A stretch of 64,000 nucleotides of DNA from JAJPXI01 sp051867655 (GTDB lineage Bacteria > Bacillota > Clostridia > Oscillospirales > Oscillospiraceae): positions 160,386 through 224,385 of the forward strand of contig JBJDYV010000104.1 in the NCBI GenBank assembly GCA_051867655.1, given 5' to 3'. The translations under genes were made by a program, and so were the position numbers. Below the pieces are notes generated by a model. That model was not told the origin of the DNA, searched no databases, and saw nothing but the letters and a program-made list of their open reading frames with translations. Shown one piece after another: positions 23,166 to 32,785 of the stretch (positions within the stretch are counted from its first letter, which is position 1; every line of letters begins with the position of its first letter).

Positions 23166-23185
23166 ATTGTGTCTGTGGGGCGTTT

Positions 23186-25762
23186 TTAATCCTCGTGCCG
23201 GAGGCGGGCCACCCACTTCTGGATCTCGGTGACCAGCAGCATAATTGCGCAAAGGCCCAAAATCTCCAGCCACTGCACGGCGGGGATGACCGCCAGGCCG
23301 AAGGCCAGACGCAGGGGCGGGATAAACAGGACGATGAGCTGCAGCAGCACCGCCGCGCCCAGGCTCAGCCAGAGCATGGGGTGCTCCCGCGGCTTCATTT
23401 TGAACAGGGAGCTGTGCTCCGACTGGAAGCCCAGGGTGGCGAACAGCTGGAGCAGGGCCAGGGTGATGAACGCCATGGTCACGTCCAGGTTCTCGATACC
23501 CGTGCCCCGGCCCAACAGGAAGGCGGCCAGGGTCAGTACGGCCTCCGCCAGACCGGTCAGCAGCACTCGGAACCACTGGCGGCCGGAGAAGAAGGGCGTG
23601 TCCTTCCCCCGGGGCGGGCGGTCCATGACGCCGGGTTCCTCCGGCTCCACCCCCAGGGCCAGGGCGGGCAGGGAGTCGGTGACCAGATTGACCCAGAGGA
23701 TGTGGGTGGGCTTCAGAACGGTCCAGCCCAGCACCGTGGCGGCGAACATGGTCAGCACTTCGCCGCAGTTGGAGGACAGCAGGAACCGCACCGCCTTATG
23801 GATGTTGTCATAAATGCGCCGGCCCTCCCGGACGGCGAGGACGATGGTGGTGAAATTGTCGTCGGTCAGCACCATGTCGCTGGCCCCCTTGGACACGTCG
23901 GTGCCCGTGATGCCCATGCCCACGCCGATGTCGGCGGCTTTCAGGGCGGGAGCGTCGTTGACGCCGTCGCCGGTCATGGAGACGATCTTGCCCCGCTTCT
24001 GCCACGCCGCCACGATGCGGCTCTTGTGCTCGGGGGACACCCGGGCGTACACGGCGATCTCCGGGACCTTTTCATACAGCTCCCCGTCGCTCATTTTCTC
24101 CAGGTCCGCGCCGGTGACGGCGATGCGGCCGTCCCCCAGGATGCCAAGCTGTTGGGCGATGGCGGAGGCGGTGACCTTGTGGTCGCCGGTGATCATGACG
24201 GGCAGGATGCCCGCCGCCCGGCACTGGGCCACCGCCTGCTTCACTTCCTCCCGGGGCGGGTCGATCATGCCCACCAGACCGCAGAAGGTCAGGTGGGATT
24301 CGGTGTCCGCCGGGTCGGACACATCCACCTCGTCCACGTCCTTATAGGCGAAGGCCAGCACCCGCAGGGCGCGCTTGGCCATGGTCTCGTTGGCGATCAT
24401 GATGGGGGCCGCGTCCCCCAGAACGGCCACGCCGCCGGGGGTGATCTGGCTGTCGCAGCGGCCGATGAGCACGTCGGGCGCGCCCTTGACCAGGACGCGC
24501 TTTTTCCCGTTTTCCAGATCAAGAACCACCGTGGACAGCTTGCGGTCGGAGTCGAAGGGGATCTCCCCGGCGCGGACACGCTCCTTCACATCCTCCGCGG
24601 TGCACACGCCCCTGTCCACCAGATAGTCCAGCAGGGCGGTCTCGGTGGGGTCGCCCACGAAGCCGTCCTCCCCCGCCTGGGCGTCGTTGCAGTGGAGCAT
24701 GGTCTCATACAGCCGCTCGGTGGGCGCGCCGCCGGTCCACTCCTCCTGCACGGTCATGCGGTTCAGGGTCAGGGTGCCCGTCTTGTCGGAGCAGATCACG
24801 TCGGTGGAACCCAGGGTTTCCACGGCGGGCAGGCGGCGGATGATGGCCCCCCGCCCGGCCATGCGCTGCATGCCCATGGCCAGCACGATGGTGACCACCG
24901 CCACCATGCCCTCGGGGATGGCGGCCACGGCCAGGGACACGGCGGTCAGGAAGGACTGGTTCCAGGGCTGCTGGCGCAGCACGCCCACGGCGAAAATAAT
25001 GATGGCGATGGCGATGACCGCGTAGCTGAGCACGTTGGACAGCTTGTTCAGCTTGCGCTGCAGGGGGGTGGTCTCCTTCTCCGTGGACGAGAGCTGGTGG
25101 GCGATCTTGCCCATTTCGGTGTGCATGCCGGTGCCCACCACCACGCCGGTGGCCCGGCCGTAGGTCACGGCGGTGCCCAGATAGGCCAGGTTCAGCCGGT
25201 CGCCCAGGGGGGCGTCCTCCGCCGCCAGAGCCTCCGCCTTCTTCTCTACCGGCACCGATTCGCCGGTCAGGGCGGACTCCTCCACCTTCAGGGAGCCGGA
25301 TTCCAGCAGCCGCAGGTCGGCGGGGACGGAGTCGCCCGCCTCCAGCAACACCACGTCACCCACCACTAATTCGGCGGCGGGGAGCTTGACCGCCGCGCCG
25401 TCCCGCAGGACCTTGGCCGTGGGGGCGCTCATGGCCTGCAAAGCCGCCAGGGCGGCTTCGGCTTTGGACTCCTGCACGGTGCCCATGACCGCGTTCAGAA
25501 TGACCACGATGGCGATGATGGCGGCGTCCACCCACTCGCCCAGAAAGCCGGAGATCAGGGCCGCCGCGATCAGCACCCAGATCATGAAGTCGGCGAACTG
25601 GGACAGGAAGATGCCCACGATGGTCTTCTTTTTGCCCTCCTCCAGCTTGTTGGGGCCGTCCCGCTCCAGCCGTTGGGCGGCCTCGGCGCTGCTGAGACCG
25701 TCCGCGGTGGTCTCCAGGGCGGACAGCACCTCCGCCGGGGGCATGCTCTGCCAGAGTTTCAT
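23186..25762 (-). CDS. P-type cation-transporting ATPase (Ca2+ ATPase-like, P2 type)
   Basis: 858 residues. Actuator motif LTGESVPVEK, phosphorylation site CSDKTGTLT, and hinge TGDGVNDAPALKAADIGVGMG are intact, with N-terminal and C-terminal cation-ATPase domains and about ten membrane helices. The M4 motif reads AAIPEGMVAVVTIVLA where calcium pumps usually have PEGLPAVVT, so the second proline is missing; ion selectivity may be altered. ATG 25762 lies 7 bases after AAGGTGAG; a GTG at 25774 is less well placed. Confidence 0.9.
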   Translation of the reverse strand: MKLWQSMPPAEVLSALETTADGLSSAEAAQRLERDGPNKLEEGKKKTIVGIFLSQFADFMIWVLIAAALISGFLGEWVDAAIIAIVVILNAVMGTVQESKAEAALAALQAMSAPTAKVLRDGAAVKLPAAELVVGDVVLLEAGDSVPADLRLLESGSLKVEESALTGESVPVEKKAEALAAEDAPLGDRLNLAYLGTAVTYGRATGVVVGTGMHTEMGKIAHQLSSTEKETTPLQRKLNKLSNVLSYAVIAIAIIIFAVGVLRQQPWNQSFLTAVSLAVAAIPEGMVAVVTIVLAMGMQRMAGRGAIIRRLPAVETLGSTDVICSDKTGTLTLNRMTVQEEWTGGAPTERLYETMLHCNDAQAGEDGFVGDPTETALLDYLVDRGVCTAEDVKERVRAGEIPFDSDRKLSTVVLDLENGKKRVLVKGAPDVLIGRCDSQITPGGVAVLGDAAPIMIANETMAKRALRVLAFAYKDVDEVDVSDPADTESHLTFCGLVGMIDPPREEVKQAVAQCRAAGILPVMITGDHKVTASAIAQQLGILGDGRIAVTGADLEKMSDGELYEKVPEIAVYARVSPEHKSRIVAAWQKRGKIVSMTGDGVNDAPALKAADIGVGMGITGTDVSKGASDMVLTDDNFTTIVLAVREGRRIYDNIHKAVRFLLSSNCGEVLTMFAATVLGWTVLKPTHILWVNLVTDSLPALALGVEPEEPGVMDRPPRGKDTPFFSGRQWFRVLLTGLAEAVLTLAAFLLGRGTGIENLDVTMAFITLALLQLFATLGFQSEHSSLFKMKPREHPMLWLSLGAAVLLQLIVLFIPPLRLAFGLAVIPAVQWLEILGLCAIMLLVTEIQKWVARLRHED

Positions 25763-25801
25763 GCTGCATCTCACCTTCTTACAGATTCGTCGGGAACGCG
25801 G

Positions 25802-25829
25802 GGCGGGCGGATATGGAATCCGCCCCTAC
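25802..25829. repeat. REP-1 unit
   Basis: GGGCGGATATGGAATCCGCC plus CCTAC tail, upstream of the P-type ATPase gene. Confidence 0.8.
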
Positions 25830-25952
25830 ATTTTTCATGCCGTTCCCGTCTTGTTGGGAAATGATAGCACCTCTGTAAGGGAATGTCAATTACTTTTTTA
25901 GGTAAATTTTATTTACTTTCTTTTTCTGCCCCGTTTCGGCGCGGGAGCACTC

Positions 25953-26056
25953 GTCCTCGCAACCTCCATATCCCTCGCCCCCGCGCAAGCGCGAGGTCTC
26001 GCTCACTCCGGTGCTCGTCCTCTCCCCAACAAAGCCTTCGGCTTTGCCGGGGGCCC
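25953..26056. repeat. Dispersed repeat R5, copy 1
   Basis: CGTCCTCGCAACCTCCATAT...CACTCCGGTGCTCGTCCTCTCC...CCCCTATTTTC. The same order of blocks occurs at 35568-35690, where it is read as protein. Confidence 0.65.
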
Positions 26057-28069
26057 CTATTTTCTTCTCCTCTTGGGAGCAGGTGCTCTCTTTCCGGGCT
26101 TCTTTTTCTGCTTGGGCGGGACCTTGATCGTCTGCGGTTTCTTTGGGGGCGCTGCGGGCGTACCCTCCAAGCGGAAGTCGATCTGACCGCTCCCGGGGTC
26201 GGCGGACACGCACACCACCTCCAGGGGCATGCCGAAGGAGAACACGGTGCCGCCCCGTCCGGTCAGGGTCATGCGGTGCTCGTCGTAGGCGTAGTCGTCC
26301 CCGGGCAGGGCCTCGGTGGGCACCATGCCCTCTGCCCCGAAGGGCAGCAGCACGAACAGCCCGAACCGGGTCACGCCGGAGACGGTGCCGGAGAAGCTCT
26401 CCTCCACATGGCCCTGCATGAACTCGGCCATATAGAATTTTTCGATCTCCCGCTCGGCGCTCTGGGCGGCCAGCTCCCGCTCAGAGGACTGCACCGCCGC
26501 CTTCTGCGCGGCGGCGGCCAGCTTCTTCTCCGCGGAGCCGTACAGCCTGCCCTCCAACAGGGCGGTCAGGATGCGGTGGACCATCAAGTCGGGGTAGCGG
26601 CGGATGGGGGAGGTGAAATGGCAGTAATACTCCGCCGCCAGGCCGAAGTGGCCCAGGTTCTCCCCGTCGTACCGGGCTTTCATCAGCGAGCGCAGCAGGA
26701 TGGCGTTGACGGCCGGTTCCTCCGGCTTGCCCTTCACCGCGTCCAGCACCTTCTGCAGGGAGAAGTGGTCGGCCTGCCGCACCTCCAGGCCGAAGGGGGC
26801 GAGCATGGCGCGCAGGCGCTCGGTCTTGTCCTCCGACGGCTTTTCGTGGACGCGGTAGACGGCGGGTTTACCCAGCCGGTGCAGGTGGCGGGCCACCGTC
26901 TCGTTGGCCAACAGCATGAACTCCTCGATCAGGCCCTCCGCCCGGCCCGGCTGCCGCAGCTCCATGCCCACGGGATGGCCCGTGCCGTCGCAGAGGATGA
27001 CCGCCTCGCTGCTCTCCAGGTCCAGACTGCCCCGCAAGCGGCGCTTCTTTTCCAGTTGAGATGCCAGATGGGCCATGTCTTTCAGCATCGGCAAGATGTG
27101 CTTATACCGCTCGGCCAGTTCGGGATCGCTTTCGTCCAGCAGAGCATTGCAATCAGTATACGTCATTCTTTCCGTTGTGCGGATGACGCTCTGCACGATC
27201 TCATGGCCGATGACCGCGCCGTCCTCGCTCAGGGTCATGAAGCAGGACAGGGTCAGGCGGTCCACCCGGGGGTTCAGGGAGCAGATGCCGTTGGACAGGG
27301 CCGGGGGCAGCATGGGCACCACCTGATCGGCGAAGTACACCGACGTGCCCCGCTCCCAGGCCTCCCGGTCCAGGGCCGACCCGGCGCGGACATAGTGGCT
27401 GACGTCGGCGATGTGCACCCCCAGCACCCGGCGGCCCTGTCCGTCCGTGGTCAGGGAGACCGCGTCGTCCAGATCCTTGGCCGTGGCCCCGTCGATGGTG
27501 ATGATCAGCTCCCCCCGCAGGTCTTTCCGGCCTGCAAGGGCGGCGGGGTCCACCTCGGCTGGCGCTTTCTCGGCCTCCTCCTGCACATCCGGCGGGAAGA
27601 AGCGCTCGATGTCGTACTGGTACAGGGTCGCGTCCACCGCCGCCTGCCGCGACCCGGCGCGGCCGAAGGTCTCGGTCAGGCGGCCCAGGGGCGGCTCCCC
27701 CCGCCCGCCGAAGGAGGTCATCAGCACAGCGGCTTTGTCGCCGCCGCCGATGCTTCCCCGCTTGGCCTGCATCAAAATCAAAGGCAGACGCTTGTTGTCG
27801 GGCACCAGCCAGAACTCCCGGCCCTCCTTGCGCACGGTGCCCACCACCGTGCGGTTGGCCCGCTCTAAGATGGCCGTCACCGCGCCCACCTGCCGCTGGC
27901 CGTCGCCGCATTCGTCCTCATCCGGGCACAGCTTTACCCGATCATTGTCCCACGCGCCGCCCTCCCGGCGGGGCGGCACGAACCAGTCCTCGCCGCCGTC
28001 GTCCGGGACGAAAAAGCCGTACCCCCGCCCGGAGCTTTGATAGATCCCTGTCATCTCGTCCTTGCCCAT
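26057..28069 (-). CDS. rnr: Ribonuclease R family exoribonuclease
   Basis: 670 residues. Cold-shock-type N-terminal modules are followed by an RNB catalytic domain with DIERFFPPDV..., TIDGATAKDLDDAVSL (metal-binding Asp cluster) and HIADVSHYVRAGSALDREAWERGTSVYF, and an S1 domain (GTVSGVTRFGLFVLLPFGAEGMV). The C-terminus is Lys/Arg/Pro-rich, typical of RNase R. It degrades structured RNA 3' to 5'. ATG 28069 follows CAAAGGAGAAGCGT. The final part of the gene borders R5. Confidence 0.93.
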   Translation of the reverse strand: MGKDEMTGIYQSSGRGYGFFVPDDGGEDWFVPPRREGGAWDNDRVKLCPDEDECGDGQRQVGAVTAILERANRTVVGTVRKEGREFWLVPDNKRLPLILMQAKRGSIGGGDKAAVLMTSFGGRGEPPLGRLTETFGRAGSRQAAVDATLYQYDIERFFPPDVQEEAEKAPAEVDPAALAGRKDLRGELIITIDGATAKDLDDAVSLTTDGQGRRVLGVHIADVSHYVRAGSALDREAWERGTSVYFADQVVPMLPPALSNGICSLNPRVDRLTLSCFMTLSEDGAVIGHEIVQSVIRTTERMTYTDCNALLDESDPELAERYKHILPMLKDMAHLASQLEKKRRLRGSLDLESSEAVILCDGTGHPVGMELRQPGRAEGLIEEFMLLANETVARHLHRLGKPAVYRVHEKPSEDKTERLRAMLAPFGLEVRQADHFSLQKVLDAVKGKPEEPAVNAILLRSLMKARYDGENLGHFGLAAEYYCHFTSPIRRYPDLMVHRILTALLEGRLYGSAEKKLAAAAQKAAVQSSERELAAQSAEREIEKFYMAEFMQGHVEESFSGTVSGVTRFGLFVLLPFGAEGMVPTEALPGDDYAYDEHRMTLTGRGGTVFSFGMPLEVVCVSADPGSGQIDFRLEGTPAAPPKKPQTIKVPPKQKKKPGKRAPAPKRRRK

Positions 28070-28142
28070 ACGCTTCTCCTTTGCGGTTTATTCGGTAGAT
28101 ATTATACCACGGAATCCCGAAAACCAACAGAAGGGCGGCGCA

Positions 28143-29909
28143 TTACAGCCGCGCGTCGAACAGGCCGCAGAAGCTGTCGATGGGGTCCTTCCCCCGGAAG
28201 GCGGAGGGGCCCTTCATCAGCTTGTCCACCAGCGCGTCCAGGGTGGACTCCTTCGCGTCGTAGGTGTTGATATAGGTGCGGGCCTGGGGGATGTCCGCCA
28301 GCATGGTGGGCGACGCGCAGCCGACCACCACCACGGGCACCTCGAACACGTACCAGGGGATCTCCCCGCCGCCCTTGGACAGGCCGAAGCAGGGACGCCC
28401 CGAGGCCACGTCGCACACGGTGATGACCAGGTCCATTTGGGCCGTGAAGTCCGCAATGGCGCTCTTTCCGGCGAAGAATTCGTTGAAATCCGGCTTCTCC
28501 CCGGCCTGGGCCTGACGCTTCATCTTGTCCAGAGGATTTTCGTAGACAAAGACCTCGAAGCCCTTTTCCGTCAGCTTCTTTTGCAGCAGCTCCACCGGGC
28601 TGCCTCCGGCCATGCCCACGGCCTTCATCAGGGCGGTCATGCCGCTCTCCGCCCCCTTGATGTGGACCAGCATGATGCGCTTGTACCGCTCGGGGGTCAG
28701 GGGCAGCACGTCCGCGTCCTTGTACTTGACCAGGGTGATGCCCTTTTCGCTGATCTCCTTCTGGGCGCTGACATACTCCTTCTTCCCCAGCGCCTTCTCC
28801 ATGGCCTCCCGGGAGGGCACCAGCTGCGCCCGGTCTTTGCGGTGCAGGCCCATGTGGGCTTTCAGGGCGAGAATGCGCGTCAGGGCGTCCTCCATCCGCT
28901 CGTCGGAAATGACCCCCTCCCGGTAGGCGTTCAGCACTGTGGCGAAATCCTCGTCCGGGTCGTTGAAGAACAGCAGCATATCGCAGCCCGCGTTGACGGC
29001 CTGAACCAACATGTCGCCGCGCTTCATGCGGCAGGTCATGCCCACCATGTGGGTGGCGTCGGTGATGACCAGACCGTTGAAGCCCAGCCGCTCCCGCAGC
29101 AGCCCGGTGATGATCTCGGGGCTCAGGGTGGCGGGCATCATGTCCTCGTCCTTCAGCTTTCCGTTGATCGATTTTGCCACTTTGGGCAGCATGATATGCC
29201 CGGCCATGACCGCCTCCAGCCCCTCCTGGATCAGGGCCCTGTAGACCTTGCCGTAGGTGGCGTTCCACCGGCGGGGGCTGAAATCGTTGACGTTGTTGGA
29301 CAGGTGGGCGTCCCGGAAGTCCAGGCCGTTGCCGGGGAAATGCTTGGCGGCGCAGGCGAAGCCCTCGATGGTGTGGGCCCCCTTCAGATACGCACAGCTC
29401 ATCTTCGCCACCTGTTTGGGGTCGCTGCCGAAGGAGCGGGAGATCACCTCCGTGTTCTCCCAGTTGTAGGCGATGTCGCTCACCGGGGCGAAGGCCATGT
29501 TGCAGCCCACCGCCGCGGCCTCCTCGTTGGACATTTTCCCCAGGGCGTAGGCGTACTTCTTCTCCCCGGTGGCCCCGATCTTGATGCCGGAGCCGATAAA
29601 GGTGCCGTCCGAGCAGGCGTTGTCGCCGCCGGACTCCGTGTTGCAGGCGATGAACAGCGGAATCGCGGAGGACTGCTGCAAAACCTCGTTGTGCCGCCGG
29701 ATGACCGCGCCGGGCGCGGTGTTGTACCGGCAGCCGCCCAGGTGGTAGCGCCCCACCAGGTCTTTCAGGTACCCGTCCTCATAGGAGGACGTGATGGCAA
29801 AGAAGAGCTGTCCCACCTTTTCCTCGTCGCTCATCCCCGCGACGGTTTTCGTCACCCACGCGCAGTCCGCGTCGGACAGGCAGAAGGGCTTGGCTTTCAG
29901 GTCGATCAT
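28143..29909 (-). CDS. Glycoside hydrolase family 3 protein (beta-N-acetylhexosaminidase type)
   Basis: 588 residues with GH3 N- and C-terminal domains and no signal peptide. CAAKHFPGNGLDFRDAH is the KHFPGHG-type signature, although the usual His after PG is Asn here; in NagZ-like enzymes that His is part of the general acid dyad in a nearby loop, so activity needs a check. VITDATHMVGM contains the Asp nucleophile position. It may hydrolyse recycled wall sugars in the cytoplasm. The start overlaps the DUF308 stop by four bases, so the two form an operon. Confidence 0.85.
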   Translation of the reverse strand: MIDLKAKPFCLSDADCAWVTKTVAGMSDEEKVGQLFFAITSSYEDGYLKDLVGRYHLGGCRYNTAPGAVIRRHNEVLQQSSAIPLFIACNTESGGDNACSDGTFIGSGIKIGATGEKKYAYALGKMSNEEAAAVGCNMAFAPVSDIAYNWENTEVISRSFGSDPKQVAKMSCAYLKGAHTIEGFACAAKHFPGNGLDFRDAHLSNNVNDFSPRRWNATYGKVYRALIQEGLEAVMAGHIMLPKVAKSINGKLKDEDMMPATLSPEIITGLLRERLGFNGLVITDATHMVGMTCRMKRGDMLVQAVNAGCDMLLFFNDPDEDFATVLNAYREGVISDERMEDALTRILALKAHMGLHRKDRAQLVPSREAMEKALGKKEYVSAQKEISEKGITLVKYKDADVLPLTPERYKRIMLVHIKGAESGMTALMKAVGMAGGSPVELLQKKLTEKGFEVFVYENPLDKMKRQAQAGEKPDFNEFFAGKSAIADFTAQMDLVITVCDVASGRPCFGLSKGGGEIPWYVFEVPVVVVGCASPTMLADIPQARTYINTYDAKESTLDALVDKLMKGPSAFRGKDPIDSFCGLFDARL

Positions 29910-30445
29910 TTGCCTCCCCCCTTGGTAAAAATGGCCGCGATCAGGTCAAACACCGCCTCCACGATCAGAGTCACGGCGATGAAGATCCATAGGATGGCCG
30001 TGCCGCTGAAGGGGTTGCACAGGATGATCACGGCGCACACGATGGTCAACACCGCGCTGATGGCCATCCAGACCCACTTTTTCTGCTTCAGGCGGATCCT
30101 GTCCACGGTCCACTGGACCTTGGTGACGCCCGTCACCAGAATGACGACGCCGTACAGGAGGGTCAGCAGCGGGAAGGCGACGATGAACCAGCCGCTTTTG
30201 AAGACGCAGAACAGGCCGGCCAGGATCTCCACGATGCCCCGGGCCAGGCTCTGCTTGACCGCCGCCTCCTCCGGGATCGTGCGGAAGTACTGCACGATGT
30301 TGGCGATGCCCAGGATGAGGAGCACGATACCCAGGAAGATTATGATCCCGGTGGTAAAGCCCACCGGGTTCACCAGGAGAAGAACGCCGATGATCGCTTC
30401 ACACAGAGACAAGACGATACTGCTTACTTTGGATGATGTTTTCAT
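29906..30445 (-). CDS. DUF308 (HdeD-like) membrane protein
   Basis: 179 residues with about six membrane helices in three hairpins, as in HdeD. Function unknown; HdeD helps acid resistance in E. coli but this is not shown here. Start ATG 30445 follows TTGGAGGAAAAACC. The gene overlaps the GH3 gene. Its promoter region shares an operator-like sequence with the TetR/DUF389 divergent region, so it likely belongs to that TetR regulon. Confidence 0.85.
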   Translation of the reverse strand: MKTSSKVSSIVLSLCEAIIGVLLLVNPVGFTTGIIIFLGIVLLILGIANIVQYFRTIPEEAAVKQSLARGIVEILAGLFCVFKSGWFIVAFPLLTLLYGVVILVTGVTKVQWTVDRIRLKQKKWVWMAISAVLTIVCAVIILCNPFSGTAILWIFIAVTLIVEAVFDLIAAIFTKGGGK

Positions 30446-30486
30446 GGTTTTTCCTCCAAACTGAATAAAATGTGGCCTTATTTTCC

Positions 30487-30515
30487 ATTATAATGGACAG
30501 ATGTTGTGTTTACAA
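30487..30515 (-). promoter_or_regulatory. Promoter of the DUF308-GH3 operon with TetR-type operator
   Basis: Minus strand: TTGTAA, 17 bases, TATAAT. CATCTGTC/TGTTGTAAAC blocks around the minus-35 element match those upstream of the DUF389 gene (32070-32110). Confidence 0.7.
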
Positions 30516-30593
30516 CAGACAGATGTTTTCGCGTTGTCGTGAGGGCGACATTTCAAGCTCATTTGTTGTTTTCCCCCCAATATTGATCCCCAC

Positions 30594-30636
30594 AAAAAAG
30601 CAGGAAAGCCCTGCAAGGCTTTGTGTCTTGCAGGGC
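30594..30636 (-). terminator. Terminator of the DUF389 gene
   Basis: GCCCTGCAAG ... CTTGCAGGGC stem; on the minus strand a T-rich stretch follows after seven bases. Confidence 0.6.
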
Positions 30637-30642
30637 GCATGG

Positions 30643-32001
30643 TTATTCCGGATTCTCCAGGCTCAAAAACAGCTTCACCTGCCCCTGGCCGCTTTCCGCC
30701 CGGAGCCAGTTTTCCAGGATCGCTGTCTCCCCGTCCGTCAGCTCCTCCTGCGTATGCGCGGCCAGGATGATAAATTCGTTCGTCCCGTCCGCGGAGATCC
30801 CGCAGCTGCAGTCCGTCAGCGCGGGGAAAATGCTCTCCGCCTTCCGGGCGAGGGCGTTGAAGTCCACCCGCGCGGCGATGCTGCTCTCCAGCTCCTCCAG
30901 CCGCTCCTGCTGCTGCGCCAGCTGCTCCTGCAGTTCGGAGATGGTGTTTTCCTGAATGGCGATGGTGATCTTGTCCGAATTGTCCACGTCGGCGGCCGAG
31001 ATGGAATTCTGGGTCACGTGCAGGGTGTAGCCGGTCAGGCTGTACTCCTCCATCTCCTCCTCCAGCCGTGCGATGGCCTCCTCCGAGATCGGCTGCCCCA
31101 CCAGGGAGACGTTGATGCGCTTGTTCTGCGCGTCCGTGCTGCTCTGGACCAGCTGGGTGTTTTCAAACACAAATTCATGGCTCAGGTAATTCTGGATGTT
31201 CCGGTCCATGACCGAGCTGTACACGGTATACGCGCCGATAAACACGCTGGGGATCACCACGATCACCGCGATGAACCCCACCGTCCGGTTGATCCGCTTC
31301 TGCCGCTTGGGGCTCAGGCTCCTGCGGATGGGAACCCGCAGGATCACGGTGATGATGGCGGCGGACAGGGCGATGAACAGGGTGTTGATCAGAAACAGGT
31401 ACAGCGCGCCGAAAATGAACCGGGGCTGCAGGGTCGCCAGGCCGTAGCCCGCCGTGCAGAGGGGCGGCATCAGGGCGGTGGCGATGGCCACGCCGGGGAT
31501 GACGTTGCCCTTTTTCTGCCGGGTGTTCCCGATGATGCCGGCGATGCCGCCGAACAGGGCGATCAGCACATCCCAGATGGTGGGGCTGGTGCGGGCGATC
31601 ATCTCGGAGGTGGGCGCGTCCAGGGGCGTGATCATGAAGTAGACCGTGGACGTGACCAGACTGATGACCACCTGGGTCCCGAAGCGGCCCAGGGCTTTCT
31701 TCAGCATGGACAGGTCCCGCACGGCCAGGGCGTAGCCCATGGTCAGAATGCCGCTCATCAGCGGGGAGATGAGCATGGCGCCGATGATGACCGCCGTGGA
31801 GTTGACGTTCAGGCCGATGGACGCGATGAAAATGGCCATGATCAGGATCCACATGTTGGAGCCGCTGATGACGGTGTTCTCCTCCATCATGTCGTGGATC
31901 TCCTCATAGCTCATCATGTCGCTGCGGATGTCAAAAACACGGCGGAAATACGCTTTGATGTGCGCCCCCACGCTCATCCCGTTTGCCTCTTCCTCTTCCA
32001 T
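30643..32001 (-). CDS. DUF389 (TIGR00341-like) membrane protein
   Basis: 452 residues. The membrane core carries the DUF389 signatures STAVIIGAMLISPLMSGILTMGYAL and GVAIATALMPPLCTAGYGLA. The C-terminal third is an extra extracytoplasmic region with a coiled coil (QENTISELQEQLAQQQERLEELE). Function unknown. ATG 32001 follows GAGGTGGTCTTC. It is divergent from a TetR gene, with overlapping promoters and an operator between them, so it is the likely main target of that regulator. Confidence 0.87.
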   Translation of the reverse strand: MEEEEANGMSVGAHIKAYFRRVFDIRSDMMSYEEIHDMMEENTVISGSNMWILIMAIFIASIGLNVNSTAVIIGAMLISPLMSGILTMGYALAVRDLSMLKKALGRFGTQVVISLVTSTVYFMITPLDAPTSEMIARTSPTIWDVLIALFGGIAGIIGNTRQKKGNVIPGVAIATALMPPLCTAGYGLATLQPRFIFGALYLFLINTLFIALSAAIITVILRVPIRRSLSPKRQKRINRTVGFIAVIVVIPSVFIGAYTVYSSVMDRNIQNYLSHEFVFENTQLVQSSTDAQNKRINVSLVGQPISEEAIARLEEEMEEYSLTGYTLHVTQNSISAADVDNSDKITIAIQENTISELQEQLAQQQERLEELESSIAARVDFNALARKAESIFPALTDCSCGISADGTNEFIILAAHTQEELTDGETAILENWLRAESGQGQVKLFLSLENPE

Positions 32002-32048
32002 GAAGACCACCTCTTCACCCTTTGCGTTTTGGGGGAACGGCCCCTTTG

Positions 32049-32110
32049 TTGACAGGCCGGTTTATTTCAAATATAATATACACGTGTCGAGTTTGCAACA
32101 TACAGATGAT
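32049..32110. promoter_or_regulatory. Overlapping divergent promoters and TetR operator
   Basis: Plus strand: TTGACA (32049-32054), 17 bases, TATAAT (32072-32077) for tetR. Minus strand: TTGCAA (32098-32093), 17 bases, TATATT (32075-32070) for the DUF389 gene. CATCTGTATGTTGCAAAC matches the DUF308 promoter block CATCTGTCTGTTGTAAAC. Confidence 0.75.
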
Positions 32111-32185
32111 TTCGAAATGGCGTAAAAGCAACAGTTGAACACTATTTGTTGAACTTTTTACGGCCGTCAGATCAGGAGGGGGCCC

Positions 32186-32773
32186 ATGAAAAAGAAGGAA
32201 AATCAGAGGATCGCGCTGACCAAGCGCCTGCTGAAGGAGAGCCTGCTCAAGCTCATGGCGGAGAAGAGCATCCAGAACATCACGGTCAGCGAACTGTGCG
32301 CCGCGGCGGAGATCAACCGCTCCACCTTTTACAACCACTACGGCTGCCCGACCGACGTTCTGGTGGACATCGAAAACGGGGTCGTGGCGGATCTGGAGCA
32401 GATCTGGCAGAAGGACGGCGAGGGAAAGTGCTGGCCCATCAACAGGCGGGTGGAGGCGCTGTGCCAGTACCTGCTGGAGCACCGGGAGCTGGCCCGGCTG
32501 CTGTTCCGCAACAGCGATACGAATTCCGGGTTCGCCTGCCGCCTGATCAACGCCTCCCGCGTCCGGGCAACCTACGAGCAGGAGCTCTCCTACGCGAAAA
32601 GCCAGGAGAGCGTGGAGCTGGCCATCACGTTTTTGGCCAACGGGACCTATTACATGATCCGCCAGTGGCTTCTGGAGGATATCCCGAAGACTCCGAAGGA
32701 GATAGGGGAGCTGGTGTATCATGTGGCGACCCGGGGCTGGCAGAAGCCGCCCGCGGAGACGTCCCAGCGGTAG
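32186..32773 (+). CDS. TetR/AcrR-family regulator
   Basis: 195 residues. N-terminal HTH KRLLKESLLKLMAEKSIQNITVSELCAAAEINRSTFYNHYG is typical TetR, followed by a helical ligand/dimer domain of the TetR_C_7-like kind. It is divergent from the DUF389 gene and preceded by ATCAGGAGGGGGCCC. It probably represses itself, DUF389 and the DUF308-GH3 operon through the shared operator. Ligand unknown. Confidence 0.9.
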   Translation: MKKKENQRIALTKRLLKESLLKLMAEKSIQNITVSELCAAAEINRSTFYNHYGCPTDVLVDIENGVVADLEQIWQKDGEGKCWPINRRVEALCQYLLEHRELARLLFRNSDTNSGFACRLINASRVRATYEQELSYAKSQESVELAITFLANGTYYMIRQWLLEDIPKTPKEIGELVYHVATRGWQKPPAETSQR

Positions 32774-32785
32774 CCCGCGAAACAG

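Noticed and set aside
23195..25369. Large plus-strand ORF opposite the P-type ATPase
   Set aside because: His/Gly/Gln-rich antisense translation with no family features.
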